From Antedon bifida (lineage: Eukaryota > Echinodermata > Crinoidea > Comatulida > Antedonidae): a stretch of 64,000 bases of DNA. The stretch is taken from positions 23,435,409-23,499,408 of the forward strand of contig OY727093.1 of the NCBI GenBank assembly GCA_963402885.1, read 5' to 3'. The position numbers and the translations under genes were made by a program. The notes beneath the pieces were generated by a model. The model was not told the origin of the DNA. It made no database searches and saw only the letters and a list, made by a program, of their open reading frames with translations. Below, in pieces: positions 11,401 to 22,062 of this stretch (position 1 is its first letter; each line of letters starts with the position of its first letter).

Positions 11401-14400
11401 CAATGCTTTTGAACTTTATTAGCTCAGCGAGGAAGTGAGAGAGGAGTGCTCCCTGACAACCAAGAATGTTCCACTTGGCAAACTTGTCACTACAGCTCAT
11501 TGAGAGACTCCGACTTCCTCTGCCTGGCTTCAGGCGCAGAACCCCAACGGCATGGTAACCACTGGAATCTTTGGGATCTTGAGTGTCTCCTGGTACACAT
11601 TTGGCTCCAGTTCGATGATCTTCAAACCTCTTGTTTTCACCAAAACCAATACTTTCACATTGCTCTTTGGTTAAACTGATTTCATCAGTAGTTTCTTGAT
11701 CTTCATCAGTATTTGAAACAACTTCTGATGAGCAGATTTTGGCGGTCTTCAATTGAAACTCGCAGCGTACCGGTGATGCTTTTCTTTTACGACTACTAAC
11801 GTTGGCATCACAGTTGTCTCCAAGGCTATTACTACATTCAGTACTTGTACCTGCCTCCATAAACTTACAATTTAAAAGGAGACATTTACGGCAGGAACTT
11901 TGCTCTATATTACTCTGTTCAATGTTGGGCATTGGATCATGTGTTGTCTGTATACTATCACTATCTGCTGTATCAAAAATTGAAGCATCACCACCTTTGA
12001 AGGAAAAAACAATTGTTTGATTAAAACATGTAAATATGGAAACATGAGAATAATAATGTGGATACTCCCACAACACACAAACAAAACTAAAATACAGGAT
12101 TTCTGTCAAAAGAAAACGGGAAATAATGGTTTTAAAATATTTGTATGATATTCATTAGTTAACTAGAAAAATAGGCTAATGACTTATGGAAAAATGATAA
12201 CCTATTATGAATATTATATAATACAATTAGCTGATGATATATAGTACAATTAGCTGATGATACACAAGTAGAAAAACAAAATTAAATAAATGACAAATGA
12301 CACATGATGTAATGTATGTTACAGTAATGTGATTGTGAACAATGAAGAATAAAACTGGGCTGTTTTCACAAAAGTAAAAAAAAAGAATGTTTATGTTTTA
12401 TTTATATTTATTATAAACATTCACTTAAAATAGATAGGGGATTTACAAGTGGAAGTTGTTCTCGCTTAGCCTAAATACACTCACAAGGTGTTTGGCTGGT
12501 AAAAAAGTGGAATGCCACATCTGGTTTCAACTGGAATTCTCCATTGGTATTAATATCATAGAAAATGCTATCTTCTTTTAGAATGCTCTTCTTTATTTGA
12601 TGATATAAATACCTGTAATAGAAACATGACAAAAAAATGTCTACTTTTGTCAAAGATAAATATAATAAGAGTAAAATACAAATAACATTAATAATAGAAA
12701 TAATAAACATATTTATTGAGTAAATTCCAAAGAGTAACATGTTGGGCATGTTTGTTAATTAACAGGTAAAGGGTAAAAAAACAATCAAAAGCTGTCAACA
12801 ATGCATAAATTACCACCTTGACAAAACCCCTGAAATGCAAGTCCTGTATTAATATTAATTTAGTGATGAACTAATTTATTCTTCACCTTTGAAATATATA
12901 TATATAGGCCTAAGCTATGCATCTACTAGGCTACGTACAGTTATTAAGAATGAGTAATATTAGAGTTATAGTAGGCCTACCTCAAAAATGCTCGTCTAGT
13001 AACAACCTCTGAATGGTAATCATGAATTACATCACCTGATTTACAGTAAATATAAACAGAAAGTTAGTCTTACAGTTGAAACATGCAACTAATGACACGG
13101 TTTTAGCTTAATTTCCACGCTCAAAATAAAAGAATTACTCCATTTGTCATTGATACTTGACCACAACTAACACTTCTTGAGATGGCTTACATTTGTATGT
13201 AATACTAATAAATAGACAGCTTTATTACAGATAAGGATTAAAAAGATACTTGCCAGATTTGCTAAGTTTATCCAGCCCAACACATTTACAACCAGTGCCA
13301 AGGGCAACAACTTCATATACCCTTGTAAAGTTCTAGACCATAACAAAGAAAAGAAACTATATTAAGTGGTAGCAGATCTATATTTCATAAATGGGGGGGG
13401 GGGGGGGGTGACCACCAGGCTAAAAGAGTGAGGAACTTGTCTCATCATTTGCATTTATTTTTTTTTTTAACTGGGGAAGGAAAGGGGGGGGGGGGGGATT
13501 TTGCCTACTTTCTGCTCTGGATTTGAACCCGATTTTCGCACAAATTTTAGTATGTGCTTGCTCAATTAATTATCTTTCTCATGAGTTGTAAACATTTTCA
13601 ATTTGATGCTGTCATCAAGCATAAAAACTTGAATAACCTAGGTCGTGTAATTTCAGCTACAGTACAACATCCATTTGAATATCTTACAGCTCTTCAGAAT
13701 TAAAGGTGACTTTGAAGATTATAACTTATTATGAAAGCTGATGAAATGTAGATATGAATTCATATAAAAATTAAGCCTATCGGATGATGTGATGTTATCA
13801 TATGGCCAGTTGAAGTTAAAAAGTAGTTTTAAAATTTCTTTAGTCAAAGTTATACAAATTTCAAAGATCGCGCAATGTGTCAAATTCTCTTCCAATCCTT
13901 ATATTTTTTTGCTCAATTCATTATCTTTCGAAATTGTCATCTTCGAGTTTATTTTGATAATTCCATCATACCAAAAAATTAGAACATGATGTGGGTCCCG
14001 TAATTTCACCTATGCTACACTGTATATAGATATACAGTATATACTGTACATATTGTATATGACACATAATAGGTACAACTCAGCACTATTAAAGTGTATA
14101 TGCATCATGTCATAGGGTGGCGTACATCAACTTTTTACGATCGTATGTTAACGTACATGCATGTTTAAAAAATGTTAATCTCATTAAAATGATAAAAATG
14201 ATCACCTATAATTCGTCAAAGTGACGAATTAAATTCTAGTTATTATTTATAATTTTATATGGGGGTGGGAGAGTGGAGACTCAGTCTCAGGTCTCTCTTC
14301 GCCTCTGCAAACAAGTACAAAGTCGCTAGGTTTTTTTTACACACACTACAAACATGTATAGCACTACAATGTCCAATCTATTATCAGTAGGCTTACTGCT

Positions 14401-14614
14401 AGGCCGTTCTCTCACCTTGCTGTACACTCTGTGGCTGCCGAATGCATCTCGTCGGATTCGGGAGATTGGGCCGGCATGGCCTGGGCCTAGCCTGAACAAC
14501 TCCAGCTAAAATAGTCCATTCACGATTAGCCTGAGGCTTTCCTCTTTTAGGCAAACCTTGCTCGTAGTGATTTACACATAATCTAGCTATCATGTTCTTG
14601 ACGTCGTGATCCAT
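8421..14614 (-). CDS. ADAT1: tRNA-specific adenosine deaminase 1, 8 exons, one frameshift
   Basis: ADAT1 converts A37 to inosine in tRNA-Ala. Exons on the minus strand: 14614 to about 14492, 13332-13254, 13035-12981, 12612-12485, 11994-11202, 10911-10812, 8999-8913 and 8583-8421, about 500 aa, the usual length. Exon 1 has the ADAT1 start (LPKRGKP, EWTILAGVV). The zinc and catalytic set is complete: HSE in exon 3, PCGDASI across exons 4/5, SMSCSDK in exon 5. KPGRG and WSAVPDCPLEV also fit. Intron 2 has a GC donor (CTG|GCAAGT). The exon 1 end is unresolved: 14492 would need a poor GC donor, while the strong GTGAGA donor at 14416 leaves the wrong phase for exon 2. In exon 5 near 11282-11290 the frame needs one base removed to go from AVHDSVFIS to NVEFKHSK. 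This is either a sequence error or a disabling mutation. The last ~25 residues are not typical. Confidence 0.88.
9027..10612. mobile_element. Non-autonomous element in an ADAT1 intron, palindromic end
   Basis: The left end is a 30-bp imperfect palindrome (AGGTGATCATT ... AATGATCACCT, 9027-9056) and the right end is ATGATCACCTATAATTC near 10575. So AGGTGATCATT closes both sides in inverted orientation. Its right 710 bp recur at 13530-14240. There is no coding frame. It makes up most of the 1.8-kb intron between exons 10812-10911 and 8913-8999. Confidence 0.7.
10958..11030. repeat. AGTCGC / CACGCGACT repeat in an ADAT1 intron
   Basis: It shares ACTATGTCGGTCGGT and the inverted AGTCGC and GCGACT ends with the 106-bp insertion at 4909-5014. 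It is shorter and lacks clear target duplications. Confidence 0.6.
13393..13498. repeat. Two poly-G runs
   Basis: Runs of about 16 G (from 13393) and about 15 G (from 13484) lie in the first ADAT1 intron. They could form G-quadruplexes but are also typical places for assembly error. Confidence 0.7.
13530..14240. repeat. Second, truncated copy of the 9027-10612 element
   Basis: It matches 9900-10612 in direct orientation. Its right end keeps a perfect palindrome (AATTCGTCA, three bases, TGACGAATT; 14212-14232) that is degraded in the other copy. It lies in the ADAT1 intron between exons 1 and 2. Confidence 0.8.
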
Positions 14615-14737
14615 TGTTGAATTGTTGGTTTATAAATCGATACGATCAAAACAAAACACTGCAGGCATGCAGAGAGAGGATGCACGTGCTGTCAAGATCG
14701 CTCGAAAGAGGGCGGGAACTTTTTAAATAAAAGGAGT

Positions 14738-15302
14738 AATTAACGGTATGATTTCTATTTTTAGGCCAATAGATACAATTACAATATCTATGATAATAGA
14801 TAACGATTAACGAAGTTTTAAAGTAGACCATTACTTACCTTGAAATCCACCCAATATGACATAGGGCCTATTGTCTTTCATGAGATTTTCGTATCACACA
14901 CAGTGTGGAAAGGTTGCTCTTAATTAACTTTCGCCTTGATGTTCTTTGACTGTGTTTATACAACACTCTAAATTTAAACAATTTTTACTGTGCTGTAGGG
15001 TTGATGCCAACCCCCAAAAACTTGTAGTTATACATTGAATCATAGCACCGTGTTATACCGCAGTTTATAATACCAAGTTGTATTTTCCTCATGTATTAAG
15101 AATTAATGAGTTTATTAAGGTTTATAAAAAAAGGATGATATTGCTAGTTTCCTGGACTTTCTGAGTTCTCACTTCTGAGGACGATCAAAATATATTGATC
15201 AACGTCGAGAAAATCAACAGTTCTTTTCAGAACTAAATATACGTGGTGTACCGCAAACTTTATATTATTAAATATATACATGTTATAAACAGTCCTGTGA
15301 CC
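14738..15302. repeat. Flanking repeat R, copy 1 (left of block B)
   Basis: This stretch recurs at 20876-21915, so block B and the insertion behind it are bracketed by direct copies of R. Its second half (from TTGATGTTCTTTGACTG) includes ATTGATCAACGTCGAGAA, which looks like the 3' end of Penelope-type elements. It ends with CCTGTGACCGCCCCTG (about 15287-15302), a transposon terminus also seen at 21547 and 46530. Confidence 0.75.
14839..14881 (-). other. Candidate first exon (MKDNRPYVILGGFQ), copy 1
   Basis: An ATG at 14881 opens 14 codons plus one base and stops at a strong donor (CAAG|GTAAGT). The same exon and donor are kept in the second R copy at 20975-21017. I do not recognise the peptide and find no downstream exon. 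It may be a transposon exon. Confidence 0.3.
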
Positions 15303-15512
15303 GCCCCTGTTGGCTTACCGCGCAACGCGTTCATCGCGTCGCATGGTAGCATAATTGCGCGCTAGGTATCCATCACAACAGCTAGCTATAGCAACTTAAC
15401 AACACAAATCATCTACAGCTTGATATATCAACTGTGTATGAAATACTGAGCGATAAATTCCGAATTATCTTCGTAATTATTATCAATTTAATTAAGTTAT
15501 TGCGTACAAACA

Positions 15513-18500
15513 ATGGAAAAGGTTCCAACGAACCGTGGTGAGTGGAGAAATCATTTAGAAACTTTTTATATAAATAGAAATAATAGTTGAAATGAATGAC
15601 ATTTTTTTTGGTTTTTTGGACACGATAAATTTCTTCACTGTGAAAATATTCACCCATAGGATAGACCTATATTAATTGTGTATGGCCAGAAGATAAATTG
15701 CCTAGGTAGCTTTACAGTGTACTTATTCTTTTTAAATGTTTGCAGACATAATTGTCAACGAAACGTTCGGGCCTGTCATCCAAGGACTAAAAACAAAATC
15801 TAGTTTCAGTGGGAAGACAAAGGCACAAGGAAACGATGCTACAAAGACCAGCATCAATGATTTGGCAGTCAAGCCAAAGGTTGAACGTCCTCAGCACAGG
15901 ATTAAGCCACCAGTTGCACCAAAACCAGCAAAGAAAAATGTAAAAAAGATGGCGCATTCAATCCAAGGTGATGACAGTATTGTGAAAGAGGACAAGTTTC
16001 ATCAGATTAAGCCACCAGTTGCACCAAAACCAGCGAAGAAAAGTGTAAGAATGATGGCTTATTCAATCCATGATGGCAATATTGTAAAAGGGGACAAGTT
16101 GCATCAGATTAAGCCACCAGTTGCACCAAAACCATTAAAGAAAAGTGCAAAAAAGATGGCGCATTCAATCCAAGGTGATGGCAATATTGTAAAAGAGGAC
16201 AAGTTTCATCATATTAAGCCACCAGTTGCACCAACACCAGCGAAGAAAAGCGTAAAAAAGATGGAGCATTCAATCCAAGGTGATGACAATATTGTAAACC
16301 AGGACAAGTTTCACCAGATTAAGCCACTAGTTGCACCAAAACCAGCAAAGAAAAATGTAAAAAAGATGGCGCATTCAATCCAAGGTGATGGCAATATTGT
16401 AAAAGAGGACAAGTTAAAAAAGCCACCCAAAATAATCGGCTGGGCGAAACTCCTTGGCAACACCAAAACAAGAGGTGCATCTGTGAAAAATATGACACAG
16501 AACTTAATGCAGGTAAATAGACAGGTACTGTACGGACATACAATAATGCCATTTCTTTTTGTGTCTGTTATTCACAGGATTTAGTGCATCTCTCACAATC
16601 ATCATGATTTTTCTCAACTGGTGGCCTTTTCCTAAAGTTTATTTTTTAATGCCTCATTTGACTGTTTTATGAATTTTATATACATTTTACAAGTAATTTT
16701 ACATAGTGTATATGTAATTACATTGTTGTGTGGTAAACAATTAACGATTATTTTCTAAGAAGAACATGGACATTTTTTAGTACTGTAAGCTGCTTTAATT
16801 ATACCCATATTCATCGTTTAATTTTACAGGCTTCTCGTGTTGAAGACATCCCAGTTACACGAAAATCAACTCGAAATATGGCAAATAGTTTTGTTGATAA
16901 AAAGGTTGAAGATATGCCGAATAAGTCAAAACCATCACTTGCTGGTGATGAGAGCGATGATGAGGATGAGATATTTTATGATGCACTTTCAGGTACTTAT
17001 TACAATCAATCTAGTGTAAAAAAGATGGCGCATTCAATCCAAGATGATGACAATATTGTAAAAGAGGACAAGTTTCATCATATTAAGCCACCAGTTGCAC
17101 CAAAACCAGCGAAGAAAAGTGTAAAAAAGATGGCGCATTCAATCCAAGGTGATGACAATATTGTAAAAGAGGACAAGTTGAAAAAGCCACCCAAAATAAT
17201 CGGCTGGGCGAAACTCCTTGGCAACACCAAAACAAGAAGTGCATCTGTGAAAAATATGAACAGTGGATTGGATTGGAGCGACGATGAGGATGAGATATTT
17301 TATGATGCACTTTCAGGTACTTATTACAATCAATTTAATTATTTCTCTTATTTTGACAAGTTTTTTTTAAAACCTTACATGGATGTAATAATGTACAAAA
17401 TGTCACACAATGTTTGCATTTTACAGACTTGAATGACATTTTTGATGAACCTCAATGCATCAGTGGTTCTGAAGATATTAAGAATCATGTGCAAGATGTA
17501 GAAGGCATAAGAAAGGTCAGTGACCTGGATGTCACCACCAAGGCAGAAGCTGCAGCCATTGAAGTCTTTGACAATAACATGTTCCTTGACGATAGTACCC
17601 CAGATGCCGTCGCAGTCACTACAAAAGTGAAGGATTACATTGGAGAAATTGACAAAATTGCCGTGGATGAGTACATCTCCGGCATTATCTCAACCAGCAT
17701 GAAGACTGTTGATGTAACCAACACCTTGATTGACAACACCCTCTCTGACATGAATATTGACGACACATTGTCCAACGGCAAGATTGAAAACACTGTCTCT
17801 GATGTCGAGATTGTTGACACCCTCTCCGATGGCAAGATTACCTTAACTGTCTCAAACGCCAAGATTGACGAAACTGCCTCTGATCCCAAGATTGATGACA
17901 CTCTCACCGATGGCAAGATTTACAACACCATCCTTGATGTTGAAATTGATGACCCCATCCCTGATGTTGAGATTGACATCAATGCAGTCAGACAGTATGT
18001 CGCTGAAATTATTCGCTACAGCAGTTATGTCATCGCCATGGACAAGGCAGATGAAAAGGATAGTAAGACTTTCGAAAACGACGTTTCAACCTGCAAGCCA
18101 AGCGAAGGTGATTTATTTTATTACATAAAAATAAACATGCATTTTATTATGTTTTTAGTTTTTTTTATTAGTAATACAAATAGTACTATATTATTAAAAA
18201 CAAACATTGCATTTATTCCATACAGACAATTTGGCTGGTGATGTCCCTGCTCAACAGAATTCTACAGATGTACCACGAGCAGGAATTTTCAGGCGGCTTT
18301 TCCGCAGACTTAGACGAGGCATTCGTAATATCAGTTGCCACAAAATACTGACAGAGGAAATCCAGGATACTACCGGTGAAGATATCGACAGCACAGATGC
18401 CAGTGCCAATGATGCCAGTGCCAATGATGCCAGTGCCAATGACGCCAGTGCCAATGATGCCAGTGCCAATGACGCCAGTGCCAATGAAGTCAGTGCCAAT

Positions 18501-18611
18501 GACGCCAGCAATGTCAGTGAACTTGCGGCAAATGATGAAGACAGAATTGATCTTGTTCACAATACTTCACGCCACAGGTTCCTCTCTGCATTGTTATGCT
18601 ACAAACACTAA
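15513..18611 (+). CDS. Modular repeat protein B, 5 exons, 781 aa, unknown function
   Basis: Exons 15513-15537, 15746-16512, 16830-17316, 17427-18107 and 18226-18611 correspond one to one to gene A, with the same splice sites and phases (1, 0, 1, 1) and an open frame of 782 codons. Differences are all in-frame: seven codons (the TQNFMQD of copy A) are missing in exon 3, and there are two DASAN units and one further codon less in exon 5. Exon 4 reads DLNDIFDEP where A has DFYDIFDEP. Both FFAT-like EIFYDALS motifs, the PxxP repeats and the arginine-rich exon 5 helix are kept. A frame kept through several indels argues that both copies are or were under selection. I know no family for it. Confidence 0.8.
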
Positions 18612-18976
18612 TCAAGTGCAATATTATACAGAATCAACTACTTATCAATATTACTGCAAAACCATTGGAGTTTATAACTATATATTATATTTTATAACCA
18701 GAATGATAAATATTATGTCTCATATTATATCAAATGCTTACAAATATAAGATTTCAAAGATTTTCAAAATATTGCCTTTGCGTTTATTATTTGCCTTCGT
18801 GTTCAATGTTCATTCACATCTGAGACTACAAATTTTACCAGTTAATGCTGATGAGGTTGAATATGACCATGGTGATGATGTGATACGCTATACATATTAT
18901 ACATACATACACTATTATGTTTATTCAATATCCACTAGAAAAATAGATGATGATGTTGAAACAGAAAATGAATAAT

Positions 18977-18982
18977 AATAAA
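18977..18982 (+). promoter_or_regulatory. Poly(A) signal of gene B
   Basis: AATAAA at the same place as in copy A, about 365 bp after the stop codon. Confidence 0.4.
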
Positions 18983-19894
18983 TCTAAAAGAACTCAAGAA
19001 ATACATTAATTTCTCTTCAAAAATGTTTATTAACATTGGATGTTTTAGCAAATTAATTCATTATTAAAAACAAAATTCAGCAAAATTTGAATTATCAAAT
19101 TAAGCCATACTGACTTGATCCAACGAATCATGATTTGCATAATGTATGATGCAATAATTGAAATACACTTAACCAAGATATTTCACTTAAGTCAATAAAT
19201 ATATGGACTTCACTTAAGGGATATTCAGTTAGATAGGAATTTCTTATTTTTTATTTTAGGATATTTCCTTTAGATAGTGTGATATATGTAGGGCTACAGG
19301 TTCCTAGGAACTCTCTTCCTACCACCGATCCACTACAATAGATGATCTCATTTGCCTTCTCATCCCACCTTGTTAGCAAGGCACCTAATAGTCAATCAAT
19401 GTTTAAAAAAACAGTATTACTAGATGTTAAAATTCCATTGAAGCAATAAAACTCCTTCTTTGGGACACCCCTAGGGATTACTTTTTCATGAAACGAACGA
19501 CAGGAAACATATTGGTGTTGACAACAGTCAACACCTATTCAGGGGACAGACCATTATTAAGGCGGCACTCATATTAAGGGGACAATCTGTATAGTGAAAC
19601 AGCATACCAATTTTAATTAGTAACCTTTATATATCAATAAGAATTTTCTTCTGTGTCTGCATGTGCTAAATAATTCGTTTCTTTGATTAAAGCCCCCTTC
19701 CCTACGTTTTTTAGATCTAATTTAAGATCACAAACTATATTTGATGTAAAAATAATACTATATGGTCCTATTGCGATAACTTTTTTCGTCTTTAAACGGT
19801 TAAAAATGTGAAAAATAAGTCGATTCTAATAATTATAGCGGCCCGCTATAAATCCCAAAATGCATTGCGCGCGGATTGATATTTTTGTTTTTCA

Positions 19895-20200
19895 CCTGTA
19901 ATTCGCCCACTTTTCGATCGATCGTGAGGCCAAAACAAATGGAAGACGCGAAAATACCGGGTTTTCCCCAATTTGTATCAACGGAGTCTGGCAAAAATAG
20001 AAAGACAATTAATGCAGCAACTATACAACGTCAGGCTAGGTATATAGCTAGCGTACGATGTTCGTACGTTACCGATGTTTACCAGCTAGGCCTACAAAAC
20101 TAAGCCTAGCTAGGCTAGGCCTAAGAACGTCCACGAGAGGTCGATCGCCGCGAGCTACTTAGGTAGTGCATTGTTTCTCACTTTTTATCATAATTTACCA
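19895..20200 (+). repeat. Inverted copy of 53650-53965, with candidate exon
   Basis: The sequence from ACTTTTCGATCGATCGTGAG to the CTACTTAGGTAGTGCA stretch recurs in reverse complement at 53650-53965. Here it holds an ATG at 19939 opening 33 codons (MEDAKIPGFPQFVSTESG...) up to a possible donor AG|GTATAT at 20039/20040. The peptide part PQFVSTESGKNRKT is kept in the other copy, but there an insertion brings a stop after four codons. It is probably the 5' exon of a mobile element that I do not recognise. Confidence 0.6.
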
Positions 20201-20243
20201 TAAAACGTACATTTAAGACAAGGAATGACATGGTTTAATGTTT

Positions 20244-20690
20244 TTAAAGTGATATATATGTATTATTTTCCAAAAAAACGTCCAAAATTGCAGGGAAGGG
20301 GTCTTTAAGAGAGCAAATATCAGGCTTATATATAATGAAATATTTCTCTTGCAGACATAGTTTGCAGCGTTTACTTATATTGGAATAAGGCTTACATTTG
20401 GCTAATACTCGCCATTTAATATTATATTTAATGTTGTCATCTTTAGTTTCCAAACATGTTAGCTAAGCGCTGTACTATTTTTATACTTTTCATTACAGAA
20501 TGAGCTTGTATGCCCATTGTATCTACACTTAAATGTATTTTCTGGCAGTCCAACATATGTTTCAATTTTGTTAGTGCCATTTCTTGTGACAGTGGCCTGG
20601 TATACTACACCACTTGTTAAGCATTTCCCTAAAGGGCAAATCAAATACAAATATATAAACTGAAAGATACACAATTATGATAAATAAGTT
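20244..20690 (-). pseudogene. GIY-YIG endonuclease fragment of a Penelope-like element
   Basis: Minus-strand pieces read VVYQATVTRNG, ETYVGLPENTFKCRYNGH, then [12 protein letters not shown] and [21 protein letters not shown]...F..R...H is the GIY-YIG nuclease signature and C..C..EK..I is the usual tail of Penelope-like retroelement proteins. A nonsense codon and a one-base frameshift near 20440-20462 break the frame. The reverse transcriptase part is absent. Confidence 0.65.
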
Positions 20691-20875
20691 AACAAACGTT
20701 TCATAACTAAACAACTTTTTTCATTAAACATGCAATATATTTTGTAATAGATAACATAACAAAAAAATATGCAGGAAATAATGTAAATATATATATGAGA
20801 TTCTGTAATTGTTGAATAAAGGTGGTAGTTAACCACAAAAGATTAAAAAAAAAAAAAAAAGAAACAACATACCAA

Positions 20876-21915
20876 TTAACGGTATGATTTCTATTTTTAG
20901 GCCAATAGATACAATTACAATATCTATGATAATACATAACGATTAACGAAGTTTTAAAGTAGACCATTACTTACCTTGAAATCCACCCAATATGACATAG
21001 GGCCTATTGTCTTTCATGAGATTTTCCGTTTTCCACGTCCGTAAAATTGGGCCGAGTTTCCGTAGTAATTACGGACGTTGCGAACTTTAAAATAACGGTG
21101 TTTAATTGCTTCTTTCTGCAAATTTCGACCATATTTTCTTTTCTGGAGTGTGTTTTAAGTAACACAGTTTTACTGACTTATTCAGCATTTATTTCAAAAT
21201 AATACAATTCAAAGTTTTGCTCAATATATTTATAGCAGCAGCTTCACATTTTTGTCTAACTTTTTTAAATTATTAATTAATAGGCCTAGTAATTAATTTG
21301 TATTAGTCGGGAACTGAACGCAAACAAATGTTATCCTTAGTCGCGTGTGTTTTACTGGCGGAAAAAATAGGTGGGATAAATACTGCTGATAGATATTAGA
21401 GTGTCATTTCTGGCGTGAATTTTACGTGCGAGTGTACCATTTCCGGCCACCTAAAGGTGTCATTTAACAAATGTGGCGCAAATATTTGGTTTCTATTATG
21501 GCCCTGGACTCTTGGGCAACACCCTTAAAATAGTCCTGCGACCGCCCCTGGCCTTGATGTTCTTTGACTGTGTTTATACAACACTCTAAATTTAAACATG
21601 TCTTTAATTTTTACCGTGCTGTAGGGTTGATGCCAACCCCCAAAACCTTGTAGTTATACATTGAATCATAGCACCGTGTTATACCGTAGTTTATAATACC
21701 AAGTTGTATTTTCCAGATGTATTAAGAATTAATGAGTTTATTAAGGTTTATAAAAAAAAGGATGATATTGCTAGTTTCTTGGACTTTCTAAATTCTCACT
21801 CCTAAGGACGATCAAAATATATTGATCGAAACGTCGAGAAAATCAACAGTTCTTTTCAGAACTAAATATACGTGGTGTACCGCAAACTTTATATTATAAA
21901 ATATATACATGCTAT
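20876..21915. repeat. Flanking repeat R, copy 2 (right of block B)
   Basis: Matches 14738-15302 but is interrupted at 21026-21547 by a transposon remnant. The candidate 43-nt exon with its GTAAGT donor is repeated at 20975-21017. Confidence 0.75.
21026..21547. mobile_element. Fragment of the CAGGGGCGG-ended DNA transposon
   Basis: It parallels 45930-46530, including the ends GGCAAC and CCTGCGACCGCCCCTG. In R copy 1 this place holds an unrelated 40-odd bases. The left terminus of the element is missing. There is no coding content. Confidence 0.7.
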
Positions 21916-22062
21916 AAACACATGTTTTTATTAATTTTTTTAATTGTTGTCACAGAATAATGAAAGAATGAATAAAGTGGGCTACACCCATGAAAGAGAA
22001 ACAACAAAAAAACACGTCAACTATTCAAAAACTTGAACTTTTTATAGAGTAAAGATAGTCAC

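Larger units (their letters stand above)
15313..19613. repeat. Segmental duplication, copy B
   Basis: Partner of 3097-7875, same orientation, about 12.2 kb away. By eye it is about 96-98 percent identical outside indels. It lacks the SINE and the 106-bp insertion found in copy A. Confidence 0.93.
19613..20860 (+). mobile_element. Retroposed 1.25-kb insertion with poly(A) and 17-bp TSD
   Basis: A run of 16 A (20845-20860) is followed by GAAACAACATACCAATT (20861-20877). The same 17 bases with one change stand at 19596-19612, just before the insertion. Copy A of the block has the uninterrupted form at 7857-7873. This is the signature of LINE-driven retroposition on the plus strand. The cargo contains an antisense GIY-YIG fragment and a segment that is found inverted at 53650-53965. 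Confidence 0.8.
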
